Source: an uncultured Bacteroidales bacterium | GTDB lineage: Bacteria; Bacteroidota; Bacteroidia; Bacteroidales; Bacteroidaceae | NCBI GenBank assembly: GCA_947367415.1 | Contig: CANBEE010000185.1 | Coordinates: 1 to 5,640, forward strand | DNA length: 5,640 bases | Reading direction: 5' to 3' | In this document: piece after piece, positions 1 through 5,640 of the stretch | How positions within the stretch are numbered: the stretch's first letter is position 1 | Layout of the letters: every line of letters begins with the position of its first letter | The notes under the pieces: model-generated | Databases searched by the model: none | Told to the model about the DNA's origin: nothing | What the model saw: only the letters and a program-made list of their open reading frames with translations | Translations under genes and position numbers: made by a program

Positions 1-1
1 T

Positions 2-283
2 GTACCAGATGCTACTGCTACTCCCTCGGGCAACTCTCTTGAGAACGTGGCTGAGTCTGCCGATGTACATTCCGAAGCGTCGCTTGACGAGATGAACGAA
101 GAATCGCTCGATGAAAGCTATTTCACCGAAACTTTGGCTAAGATTTACATCAAACAACACAAATATTCGCGTGCTCTTGAAATTATTCGCAGTTTATATT
201 TGAAATATCCAGAAAAAAATATTTACTTTGCAGACCAAATCAGATTTTTGGAAAAATTGATAATTAATAACAACTCAAAATAG
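2..283 (+). CDS. TPR-like protein, C-terminal fragment (5' end outside window)
   Basis: The frame is open from the left edge, so the gene starts upstream; 93 C-terminal residues are visible. A GTG at 47 could be read as a start, but the frame continues unbroken before it, so it is probably internal. Residues 1-38 of the visible part are acidic and rich in S, E and D, like a disordered linker. Residues 40-71 fit one tetratricopeptide repeat (L-A-x-I-Y, K-Y-x-x-A-L-E-I, then K-Y-P), followed by a helix and a basic, Asn-rich end. The stop lies 3 bp before secG, so the two are probably co-transcribed, and any ribosome signal for secG lies inside this gene. From memory, a TPR-like hypothetical gene commonly precedes secG in Bacteroides; this was not checked. 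TPRs bind proteins, but the partner is unknown. The 3' part is very AT-rich (about 23% GC over 181-240). Confidence 0.85.
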   Translation, partial: VPDATATPSGNSLENVAESADVHSEASLDEMNEESLDESYFTETLAKIYIKQHKYSRALEIIRSLYLKYPEKNIYFADQIRFLEKLIINNNSK

Positions 284-286
284 ACT

Positions 287-646
287 ATGTATTTACTGAT
301 TATCGTACTTATTGTCATCGTGTCGGTATTGATGTGTGGCATTGTTTTGATTCAAAACTCTAAGGGTGGTGGCTTGGCTTCATCCTTCGCCTCATCAAAC
401 CAAATCATGGGTGTCCGCAAGACAACCGATTTCTTGGAGAAAACCACTTGGGTATTGGCTATCTGTATTGCCGTACTTAGTGTTGTAGCAGCTTATACAT
501 TGCCCTCTCGCGTAGAGTTGGGTCATGACAGCGTGCTGATGGAGAATGCAATCAACGACAATGTTAACAATCCTGAGACATTGCCAGGCTTCGAAGCTCC
601 TGCTACACCTGCAGTTCCTGCAGAAGAAACCAATACTGCAAACTAA
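287..646 (+). CDS. secG: Preprotein translocase subunit SecG
   Basis: SecG is the small, non-essential subunit of the SecYEG channel in the inner membrane; it aids SecA-driven export of unfolded proteins. The 119-residue product has the family's two-helix layout: membrane segment 1 at about residues 3-22, the conserved cytoplasmic loop Q-N-S-K-G-G-G-L at 23-30 followed by a Ser/Ala-rich stretch, and membrane segment 2 at about 54-71. Residues 75-119 form an acidic tail rich in Pro, Ala, Glu and Asn, which looks disordered and lies beyond the conserved core. The ATG at 287 puts the first hydrophobic segment directly at the N terminus, as expected. It is 3 bp after the TPR-like gene, with no clear Shine-Dalgarno but an A-rich stretch before it, as is usual in Bacteroidetes. 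A strong terminator follows about 20 bp after the stop, so secG is the last gene of its transcript. Confidence 0.97.
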   Translation: MYLLIIVLIVIVSVLMCGIVLIQNSKGGGLASSFASSNQIMGVRKTTDFLEKTTWVLAICIAVLSVVAAYTLPSRVELGHDSVLMENAINDNVNNPETLPGFEAPATPAVPAEETNTAN

Positions 647-662
647 TTTATTAAATTGCAAT

Positions 663-702
663 AGAAATATCTGCCTGAGATCCTCGGGCGGATATTTTTT
701 TT
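663..702 (+). terminator. Intrinsic terminator of the secG transcript
   Basis: The arms 666-679 and 683-696 pair over 14 bp with two G-U wobbles and no mismatch, around a 3-nt loop (680-682). The stem can extend outwards by an A-U pair at 665/697. A run of eight T (695-702) begins at the base of the stem. It starts about 20 nt after the secG stop. This is a textbook Rho-independent terminator for the plus strand. The minus-strand version lacks an equally good T run. Confidence 0.92.
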
Positions 703-784
703 GTTTTGTCTGTTTTGATGTTATTGTAAGTTGCGATGGATAGGTTGTGACGATAACATACAATATAGAGTGTTGTTAAGATAT

Positions 785-820
785 GCCCCATAATTGCTGC
801 GTCTACAGGAATTATGGGGC
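785..820. terminator. Perfect 11-bp hairpin between convergent genes, likely terminator of the sulfatase transcript
   Basis: The arms GCCCCATAATT (785-795) and AATTATGGGGC (810-820) are exact inverse complements around a 14-nt loop. On the minus strand the hairpin begins 32 nt after the sulfatase stop, a normal terminator position, but the bases after it on that strand (784 downwards) are only moderately T-rich. On the plus strand it is followed by CTTCTCTTATAT, slightly better, so it may also catch read-through from secG. Bidirectional termination is inferred. The rest of 703-852 contains no gene I can support. Confidence 0.55.
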
Positions 821-852
821 TTCTCTTATATGGGAGAAACTGTTTGTTCGCT

Positions 853-2436
853 CTATTCTACAGCCTCAGCATGACGTATGGGATCATCGTACTGCTCTTG
901 TAGGGCGGTGAGCTTCTTCATCATGCGCTTGGTGATGCGCTCGGTGCCGGGCTGCCCGTAGAGGTTGTTGAGCTCGTTGGGGTCGTTCTTCAGGTCGTAG
1001 AGTTCCCATGTGTCGATGTCGTTGTAGAAGTGGATGAGCTTGTAGCGCTCGTCGCGTATACCGTAGTGGCGCTTCACGGCATGCTCGGCGGGGTACTCGT
1101 AGAAGTGGTAGTAGAGGGCGTCGCGCCAGTCGGTGCGCTTGCCTTCGAGCAGCGGTAGGAACGAATCGCCGTGCATCTCCTCGGGCACCTCTACACCGGC
1201 AAGGTCGAGGAAGGTGGGGCCGTAGTCGATGTTCTGCACGAGCTGGGCCACATCGCCCTTCTTGCCTCCTGGCATACGCACGAGCAACGGTGTGCGGAAC
1301 GACTCTTCATACATGAAGCGCTTGTCGAACCATCCGTGTTCGCCCATATAGAAGCCCTGGTCAGAGGTGTATACAATCATCGTGTTCTCAAGCAATCCCT
1401 CCTTCTCGAGGTAGTCGAGCACGATGCCCACGTTGCGATCAATGGAGGTGATGACGCGCAGGTAGTCGCGCATGTATTGCTGGAACTTCCATTCGGCCAG
1501 TTCGTTGCCCGTGAGGTTGCGTGTCTTGAAGTCGGCAATGACGGGGTCGTAGTGGCGGTCCCAAGCAGCCTGCACTTCGGGGCGCATACGGTTGCGATAC
1601 ATGTCGCGTCCCCAGCCTTCGTAGGCGCTGTGGAGCTCGTTCTCGCGGTCGGCCATCTTGAGGTCATATACGATGCTCATGTCCTTGGCGATGCTCATCT
1701 GTTGCTGTTGGGCAGCGGTGCGGCCTTCGTAGTTGTCGTAGAAGGTTTCGGGCACGGGGAAGTTGCTGTTGCTGAAGAGGTCGAGGTCACAGGTGTCGGG
1801 CATCCAGGTGCGGTGCGGCGCCTTGTGGTGCAGCAGCAGGCAGAAGGGCTTGGTTTGGTCGCGCAGGCTGTCGAGCCAGTTGATGGCTACGTCGGTCGTG
1901 ATATTGGTGGCATAACCCTCACGCTGGATGCGCTCGCCGTTGCGAATGAAGTAGGGGTCGTAGTATTCTCCTTGTCCGATGAGGATATCCCAGTAGTCGA
2001 AGCCCGTGGGGTTCGATGCCAAGTGCCATTTGCCCACTACGGCTGTCTGGTACCCGGCTTGCTGCAGCAGCTTGGGGAAGGTGACCTGCGAGCCGTCGAA
2101 TCGGGTGCTGTTGTTGGTGAAGCCATTGGCATGACTATGCTTGCCGGTGAGCATACAAGCGCGGCTCGGACCACTGATGGAGTTGGCTACGAAGCTGTTG
2201 GTGAAGCGTACACCCTCATTGGCAATGCGGTCAATGTTGGGAGTCTCTATGTAGCGCTGGTCGTAGGCACTGATGGTCTGGTACGAGTGGTCGTCGCACA
2301 TGATGAAGAGGATGTTCATCGGCTTCTCGGGTGCGGTGGCCTCGGCCTTCTTGTCGGCTCCGGCACAGGCGGTGAGGCTGGCGAGAGCCAGTGTTCCCAG
2401 TGCGGGCAGATTCCTGTTGCTTGTGTTGTTTCTCAT
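853..2436 (-). CDS. Serine-type sulfatase lipoprotein (S1 family, N-acetylglucosamine-6-sulfatase/mucin-desulfating-like)
   Basis: This enzyme should hydrolyse sulfate esters, probably on host glycans. Numbering is from the ATG at 2436 (527 residues). An in-frame TTG at 2451 would add five residues, but the ATG gives a tidier signal peptide and has GGAG 9 nt before it. Residues 1-24 are a lipoprotein signal with lipobox L-T-A-C, lipidated Cys24. No acidic cluster follows the Cys, so surface export is not indicated. The active-site motif S-G-P-S-R (88-92) puts Ser88 at the formylglycine position; maturation needs an anSME-type enzyme, not present here. Other conserved elements are D48-D49 (metal), G-K-W-H (135-138), K-A-P-H (205-208), S-D-Q-G with metal ligand D359 (358-361), and E-H-G-W-F-D-K-R after it. 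The end (about 430-520) resembles the usual C-terminal sulfatase domain (DUF4976). K-A-P-H-R-T-W and the motif spacing suggest the S1_11 GlcNAc-6-sulfatase or MdsA-like group. Substrate is inferred. No polysaccharide-use genes lie beside it. Confidence 0.96.
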   Translation of the reverse strand: MRNNTSNRNLPALGTLALASLTACAGADKKAEATAPEKPMNILFIMCDDHSYQTISAYDQRYIETPNIDRIANEGVRFTNSFVANSISGPSRACMLTGKHSHANGFTNNSTRFDGSQVTFPKLLQQAGYQTAVVGKWHLASNPTGFDYWDILIGQGEYYDPYFIRNGERIQREGYATNITTDVAINWLDSLRDQTKPFCLLLHHKAPHRTWMPDTCDLDLFSNSNFPVPETFYDNYEGRTAAQQQQMSIAKDMSIVYDLKMADRENELHSAYEGWGRDMYRNRMRPEVQAAWDRHYDPVIADFKTRNLTGNELAEWKFQQYMRDYLRVITSIDRNVGIVLDYLEKEGLLENTMIVYTSDQGFYMGEHGWFDKRFMYEESFRTPLLVRMPGGKKGDVAQLVQNIDYGPTFLDLAGVEVPEEMHGDSFLPLLEGKRTDWRDALYYHFYEYPAEHAVKRHYGIRDERYKLIHFYNDIDTWELYDLKNDPNELNNLYGQPGTERITKRMMKKLTALQEQYDDPIRHAEAVE

Positions 2437-2470
2437 ATTGTAATTCTCCAAGTCATTAGATTATCGGTGA

Positions 2471-2502
2471 CAAAATTAGTGCAAGGCGAGCGAAAATGCA
2501 AG
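2471..2502 (-). promoter_or_regulatory. Bacteroidetes-type -33/-7 promoter of the sulfatase gene
   Basis: Read on the minus strand, TAATTTTG (2478-2471) is a full match to the Bacteroidetes -7 consensus TAnnTTTG. Exactly 19 nt upstream is TTGC (2501-2498; CTTG with 20 nt), a partial match to the -33 TTTG box. The start point should fall near 2464, leaving a leader of about 30 nt to the ATG at 2436. The -33 box lies in one arm of the palindrome 2492-2518, so a protein bound to the palindrome would compete with or contact the polymerase. The consensus is established knowledge; its use here is inferred. Confidence 0.6.
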
Positions 2503-2553
2503 TTTACTTGCAATTTTCCGAGCCGCAGCCTAATTTCTTCTTTGCCTGCAAAG
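2471..2553. repeat. Palindromic intergenic element overlapping the sulfatase promoter
   Basis: The core is GCAAGT-TT-ACTTGC (2498-2511). With one bulged A at 2513 the pairing extends to 2492-2503 with 2506-2518, 12 bp in all. It is flanked by GC-rich pieces (AAGGCGAGCG at 2483-2492 and CGAGCCGCAGCC at 2519-2530) and by a second small inverted repeat, CTTTGC-CT-GCAAAG (2540-2553). From memory, very similar stretches are widespread before genes in Bacteroides and relatives; I could not check this. It may be a mobile or amplified promoter-bearing repeat, or an operator. No terminator for the permease is obvious in this 174-bp gap. Confidence 0.6.
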
Positions 2554-2610
2554 ATTAAGGTACTGCAAACCGAGAGGAGAACAAAATAGAATTATTTAAT
2601 TTTCCACTCT

Positions 2611-5004
2611 TTATTCTTTATACAACGCATTCACGGGATTCTCCCTCGCCGCCTTCCACGAGCGGGCCAACACGATAGCACTGGTGACGATGAGCACGAT
2701 GAGGAGGGCAAGGGCGAATACCCACCAGTAGAGCGGGATGTGGTAGGCATACCCTTCGAGCCAGTGCGACATAATCAGATAGCTCACGGGCACGGCAAAG
2801 AGGAAGGCCACGCCCACCATACGGGCATATTGCAGCACAAACATGCGCAGTATCTCGCTTATCTGCGCTCCGTGTACACGGCGCAGGGCAATCTCGCGGC
2901 GGCGATACTGGGTCTCGAAGAATACGAGGCCGAAGACTCCCATCAGGGCGATGAGGATGGCAACGATGGAGAATACGCTGATGAGGCGCGTGAGCTCCTG
3001 CTCTTGCTCGTACTCGCGGCTCAGCTGCTCGTCGATAGACTGTATTTTAAGCTGTTCGGGATTTACCTGAGGGTCGAGTTTCGCGAACGAACTCTCTATG
3101 TGTGCCTTCAAGACATCCAAATCGACATTTTCGGTCGTGCGAATGTAAGCTGTAAAGAAACGCGGGTCTCTTCCTGACACATAGAATGCCGTAGGTCGTG
3201 TCGCCTTTTGCAGAGGCTGCATTTTTACATCTTCGCAGAAGCCGACCAATCGAGTATCTCCTTCAGTCCTCCAATCATAATTCACACGAGTACCCATCGT
3301 GAGATTGTACTTCCGTTTTGCAAACTCTGGATATATGACTGCACCCTGGGGATTTTGTATGTCGTGCGACTCGAAGTTACGTCCCTCGGTAATGCCAATC
3401 CCCATCACTTCAAGGAAATTGGGCGTCACCTCCTGAAGGTCCATCCTAATCTTGCGATCTTCGCCTATAACTTCGTAGTCATTGCTGGTGCGCCATCCGT
3501 CCGATACAATGTTTTGGTACGAGAATGCAACATCCTTGATCATCGGGCTCTCGTTGAGCAGCGACATGAGAGCCGGACGGTTGGCCTTAGTGGTCAGCGC
3601 AGCTGCCTTAGGTCCCAGCTCTACAGCAAGCAAGTGCCGCTTATCGACCCCGATATCGTAACTCATCATATAGGAGTGTTGCTGCTTGATGAATAGGGTG
3701 CAGGTAATCAGTGTGATGGCAATCAAGTACTGCAAGCCCAGCAACGTAAAGCGCAGACGACGGCCCACAACCGTATTGCCAAACGACCCTTTGATGGCGA
3801 ATGATGGAGGTATTGAGGTTATATAGTAGGCCGGATAGACGCTGGCAACAACAGCAAGCACAACCCCGGCACCAAGCATCACAAGCATCATGTCCCAATT
3901 ATCTTCCAAGGCGATAGAAGTGGAGATAAACTGGTTGGCGCTGACCTCGGGTGCAATATAGAAAATGATCAGGAAAGCAAGCAATAGGCCGAGCACAACC
4001 ATCCCGATAGCTTCACCCACAAATCCGAGGCGCAAGCGACGTATGGTGCAGCCAAAAATCTTCTCGGTATTCACTCTCCGTATACGACGCGGAATCATCG
4101 CCATGAAGAAGTTGATGAAATTCACAAAGGCAATGATGATGATGACAACACCTATGGCCAGCAACGTATAGGTGGTAGTAGCATCTGCAGTCTTTGTTTC
4201 TGACACCGTTTCAGAGAAATGAATGTCCTTGAGCGCTGTCAGCTGCAACTGACACAATGGGTTGGAGCGGAACTCCTCAAGCGACATCGATTCATACTTT
4301 TCCCCATAGATGCTCTTGAACTTGGGATAGAGGCTTTCAAGGAAGGCATCCTTCATCCAGGCCTCCTTCAGTTTATAGAAGTAGGTAAATTGCCAATTGC
4401 CGTCCCATGTCCTGAGAGGAGCAGCCATAAACATCTGCAACCCATACAAATCGCAGCTTCGGGGAAAATCCTCAAAAATACCGACCACCGTGAGCGAACG
4501 GTTATTCGCATCTTGTATCACACCGTCAAGTTCTATATTATGTGCTTTGGCAAATTTTTCGCTGAGCAAGATGCTGTTGGGCGTACTCAGTCGGTCGAAG
4601 CTACCGCTCACGAGTCTAAATCCCATGGTCTCCGGAGCTCCTGGCGTGCCCCAACTCTCCTTGATTTCCACCAGTCCATCTTCACCATCACTCAGTTTTA
4701 TCTTGAGGGGCGACTGACTATAATGCATTCGTCCGAACGATTCCACCATCGTGGTATCTTCGCCAAAGCTTTGGCCCATCGCATCATTGATACCCGCAAA
4801 CATCTTGCCATCATACACTTTCGATAAGGCTGATGACTCAAATCGGAACACCCTCTCTGCATCCTTGAGTGAGCGGTTGTAACTGAGGTCGTAATTGACC
4901 TGTACCAAGATGGCATAAGCTGCCGCAAAGGCGATGCCGAGGCCCAGGATGTTGAGCGTGGACGACACTTTGTAGCGTCCGAGATTCTTAAAGAACTCTT
5001 TCAT
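2611..5004 (-). CDS. ABC transporter permease, double FtsX/MacB-like architecture
   Basis: An inner-membrane permease subunit of 797 residues; such proteins work with a separate MacB/LolD-type ATPase to move lipoproteins, peptides or drugs, or to transmit force to the periplasm. Two FtsX-like halves are visible. Half one has membrane segments at about 16-38, 279-303, 326-350 and 372-395, with a periplasmic MacB-like domain at 39-278. Half two has segments at about 417-438, 672-696, 722-745 and 758-781, with a periplasmic domain at 439-671. After segment 6 comes R-R-R-E-I-A-L-R-R-V-H-G-A (701-713), the typical FtsX cytoplasmic coupling region; a degenerate version follows segment 2 (306-318). 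The C terminus E-N-P-V-N-A-L is characteristic of Bacteroidetes members. The ATG at 5004 starts the basic M-K-E-F-F-K-N-L-G-R segment usual for the family. No ATPase lies within the window and none can be upstream within 636 bp, so the partner and substrate are unknown. GC content is much higher at the 3' end than in the middle. Confidence 0.95.
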   Translation of the reverse strand: MKEFFKNLGRYKVSSTLNILGLGIAFAAAYAILVQVNYDLSYNRSLKDAERVFRFESSALSKVYDGKMFAGINDAMGQSFGEDTTMVESFGRMHYSQSPLKIKLSDGEDGLVEIKESWGTPGAPETMGFRLVSGSFDRLSTPNSILLSEKFAKAHNIELDGVIQDANNRSLTVVGIFEDFPRSCDLYGLQMFMAAPLRTWDGNWQFTYFYKLKEAWMKDAFLESLYPKFKSIYGEKYESMSLEEFRSNPLCQLQLTALKDIHFSETVSETKTADATTTYTLLAIGVVIIIIAFVNFINFFMAMIPRRIRRVNTEKIFGCTIRRLRLGFVGEAIGMVVLGLLLAFLIIFYIAPEVSANQFISTSIALEDNWDMMLVMLGAGVVLAVVASVYPAYYITSIPPSFAIKGSFGNTVVGRRLRFTLLGLQYLIAITLITCTLFIKQQHSYMMSYDIGVDKRHLLAVELGPKAAALTTKANRPALMSLLNESPMIKDVAFSYQNIVSDGWRTSNDYEVIGEDRKIRMDLQEVTPNFLEVMGIGITEGRNFESHDIQNPQGAVIYPEFAKRKYNLTMGTRVNYDWRTEGDTRLVGFCEDVKMQPLQKATRPTAFYVSGRDPRFFTAYIRTTENVDLDVLKAHIESSFAKLDPQVNPEQLKIQSIDEQLSREYEQEQELTRLISVFSIVAILIALMGVFGLVFFETQYRRREIALRRVHGAQISEILRMFVLQYARMVGVAFLFAVPVSYLIMSHWLEGYAYHIPLYWWVFALALLIVLIVTSAIVLARSWKAARENPVNALYKE

Positions 5005-5035
5005 AATAGTATAGTGTTTTTATTGTTTTGCTTTG

Positions 5036-5065
5036 TACATATTTTTGTTTCGTCTCTTTTGTCAA
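5036..5065 (-). promoter_or_regulatory. Possible promoter of the permease gene (weak)
   Basis: On the minus strand a perfect TTGACA (5065-5060) lies 18 nt before TATGTA (5041-5036), a poor -10 match (3 of 6). The leader to the ATG at 5004 would be about 25 nt and very A-rich, as is usual in this group. No TAnnTTTG box is found in 5005-5340 on this strand. TTGACA-type promoters are not the norm in Bacteroidetes, so this is only a candidate. The 22-bp repeat array begins 7 bp further upstream. Confidence 0.25.
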
Positions 5066-5071
5066 GAATTA

Positions 5072-5137
5072 TCACAGGCGTGAAAATTTTTTGTCACAGG
5101 CTTGAAAAAACTTTTTCATAGGCTTGAAAATTGTTGT
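5072..5137. repeat. Three 22-bp direct repeats upstream of the permease
   Basis: Units begin at 5072, 5094 and 5116, exactly 22 bp apart. Each starts with TCA(C/T)AGGC(G/T)TGAAAA (15 bp, one or two differences between units), followed by a more variable 7-bp T-rich spacer. Each core has TCA-N6-TGA symmetry; unit 1 extends it to TCAC-N4-GTGA, and unit 2 adds flanking T5/A5 tracts. A 22-bp step is about two helical turns, so the sites would face the same side of DNA. This fits a cooperative binding array, with the last unit about 68 bp upstream of the permease ATG. The function is inferred. Confidence 0.85.
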
Positions 5138-5180
5138 TGCTACCTTCTGTTTTCTCTGTTCGGTTTGTCGAATTCTTTGC

Positions 5181-5268
5181 GTATCCGCGGATATTTCATT
5201 AAATATTCATGGATATTTCATCACGTATCCATGGATATTTTATCACGCATCCGCGGTTACGCGAGTTT
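5181..5268. repeat. Four 22-bp tandem units, each centred on a 10-12-bp palindrome
   Basis: Units begin at 5181, 5203, 5225 and 5247. Cores are ATCCGCGGAT (unit 1, perfect), ATTCATGGAT (unit 2, one mismatch), TATCCATGGATA (unit 3, perfect over 12 bp) and ATCCGCGGTT (unit 4, one mismatch). Between cores is ATATTTCATCAC or a close variant; unit 4 diverges after the core. The palindromes have no loop, so they suit dimeric protein binding better than RNA hairpins. Because 22 is not a multiple of 3, each unit shifts reading frame, which argues against coding. Confidence 0.88.
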
Positions 5269-5337
5269 TTTGCTTTGTCCTCGCGATTTATTGGTTGTAT
5301 GTTTCTGGGTTTTCTCATATTGGTGGTTTTGTTTTTA

Positions 5338-5560
5338 CTCACACAAATCTCACAGATCTCACGAAATATTCTTTCATCGCTGATTTTGGTCTCACACAGA
5401 TCTCACGAAACGTGTTCGCCGCCCGAAGGGGCCAAAGGCAATCTCACAGATGGCGCGTCGCTTCGCCCGCGCTTGTCGGCCTCGCCGAGTGTTTGCGCAC
5501 CGGATGGTACACGCGAGTGAAACGATGCGTGCTTCGTGAGATTTGTGAGATCTGTGTGAG
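5338..5560. repeat. GC-rich island bounded by 28-bp inverted arms, with extra internal copies
   Basis: The left arm 5338-5365 and right arm 5533-5560 are inverse complements at 26 of 28 positions; one of the two differences would be a G-U pair in RNA. The arms are built from short units of the type ATCTCAC(A/G), repeated every 9-10 bp. A further left-type copy lies at 5390-5409 (its 5390-5406 pairs perfectly with the right arm) and a partial one at 5440-5451. The interior is GC-rich (about 67% over 5441-5500, against about 37% over 5281-5340). No transposase gene and no clear target duplication are seen. It could be a non-autonomous mobile element or a large structured repeat. Confidence 0.75.
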
Positions 5561-5582
5561 ATAAATTCATAGGACCTGGCTT

Positions 5583-5609
5583 TCGCGTTTTTCGCGAGAT
5601 TCGCGTGAA
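5583..5609. repeat. Three TCGCG units at 9-bp spacing
   Basis: TCGCG occurs at 5583, 5592 and 5601, each 9 bp apart, within a run that opens with TTTCGCG and closes with CGCGTGAAA, giving weak dyad symmetry. It lies 22 bp after the inverted-arm element and may belong to the same family of short-period repeats. The final 30 bases (5611-5640) show nothing I can assign. Confidence 0.55.
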
Positions 5610-5640
5610 ATTTTAATTCTCATAGAGGAGGGATTAGAGG

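Larger units (their letters stand above)
5005..5640. other. Gene-free, repeat-rich intergenic region
   Basis: These 636 bp hold no convincing gene on either strand. Overlapping plus-strand frames are open for up to about 146 codons, but they run through the 22-bp arrays and the inverted arms, have no family resemblance, and several frames are open at once. The part 5013-5060 is T-rich on the plus strand, giving the permease an A-rich leader. Beyond the repeats listed separately, 5138-5180 and 5269-5337 are AT-rich filler without a recognisable signal. Confidence 0.7.

Noticed and set aside
395..763. Minus-strand open frame over secG and its terminator
   Set aside because: It runs through the secG terminator hairpin and opposite secG codons; a shadow frame.
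2437..2451. TTG start for the sulfatase, giving 532 residues
   Set aside because: The ATG at 2436 is preceded by GGAG at 9 nt and yields a cleaner lipoprotein signal; the TTG codon overlaps that GGAG region.
1171..2589. Long plus-strand open frame (472 codons) opposite the sulfatase
   Set aside because: It is the antisense of a clear sulfatase gene with GC-rich codons; the product is a Val/Ala/Gly/His-rich string with no family features.
4219..4827. Open frame of 202 codons opposite the permease
   Set aside because: It is antisense to a well-supported FtsX-like gene and has no recognisable features.
5072..5268. CRISPR array
   Set aside because: Repeats are contiguous 22-bp units without unique spacers of typical length, and no cas gene is present.
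5102..5564. Overlapping plus-strand open frames in the region upstream of the permease
   Set aside because: Several frames are open at once through 22-bp repeats that shift frame every unit, and through inverted arms; no domain, start signal or family resemblance.
5611..5640. End of a minus-strand gene entering from the right edge
   Set aside because: A short frame ending in TGA at about 5622-5620 is possible, but a few codons cannot be judged.

Overview
The window looks like chromosomal DNA of a Bacteroidales bacterium (Bacteroides, Phocaeicola, Prevotella or a close relative). Four things point there: a secG preceded by a TPR-like gene, a serine-type lipoprotein sulfatase, a large double-FtsX permease of the kind common in this order, and start regions that are A-rich, with one TAnnTTTG-type promoter. 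I cannot name the species.

Layout. Positions 2-646 hold two plus-strand genes: the 3' end of a TPR-like gene and, 3 bp after its stop, a complete secG. They end at a strong intrinsic terminator (about 663-702). Positions 703-852 are a non-coding convergent gap with a second perfect hairpin (785-820). Two minus-strand genes follow: a sulfatase lipoprotein (853-2436) and, upstream of it on that strand, an FtsX/MacB-like ABC transporter permease (2611-5004). The 174-bp gap between them holds a good Bacteroidetes-type promoter for the sulfatase inside a palindromic element, so the sulfatase can probably be transcribed on its own. Positions 5005-5640 contain no convincing gene but are rich in repeats: three 22-bp direct repeats, four 22-bp units each centred on a palindrome, a GC-rich island bounded by 28-bp inverted arms, and a 9-bp-period TTCGCG run.

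Function. The TPR-like protein and SecG belong to a housekeeping block; SecG is the small subunit of the SecYEG translocon. The sulfatase carries a lipobox and an S-G-P-S-R active-site motif, so it should be exported and matured by a serine-acting formylglycine enzyme (anSME) encoded elsewhere. It most resembles N-acetylglucosamine-6-sulfatase or mucin-desulfating enzymes. The permease has no ATPase gene beside it in this window. No functional link between permease and sulfatase is evident.

The least explained part is the repeat region upstream of the permease. Two unrelated-looking arrays share an exact 22-bp period, and one keeps its dyad symmetry while its central dinucleotide changes between CG and AT. 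That pattern fits selection for symmetric DNA sites better than coding or a CRISPR. I see no clear evidence for a new multi-gene system.
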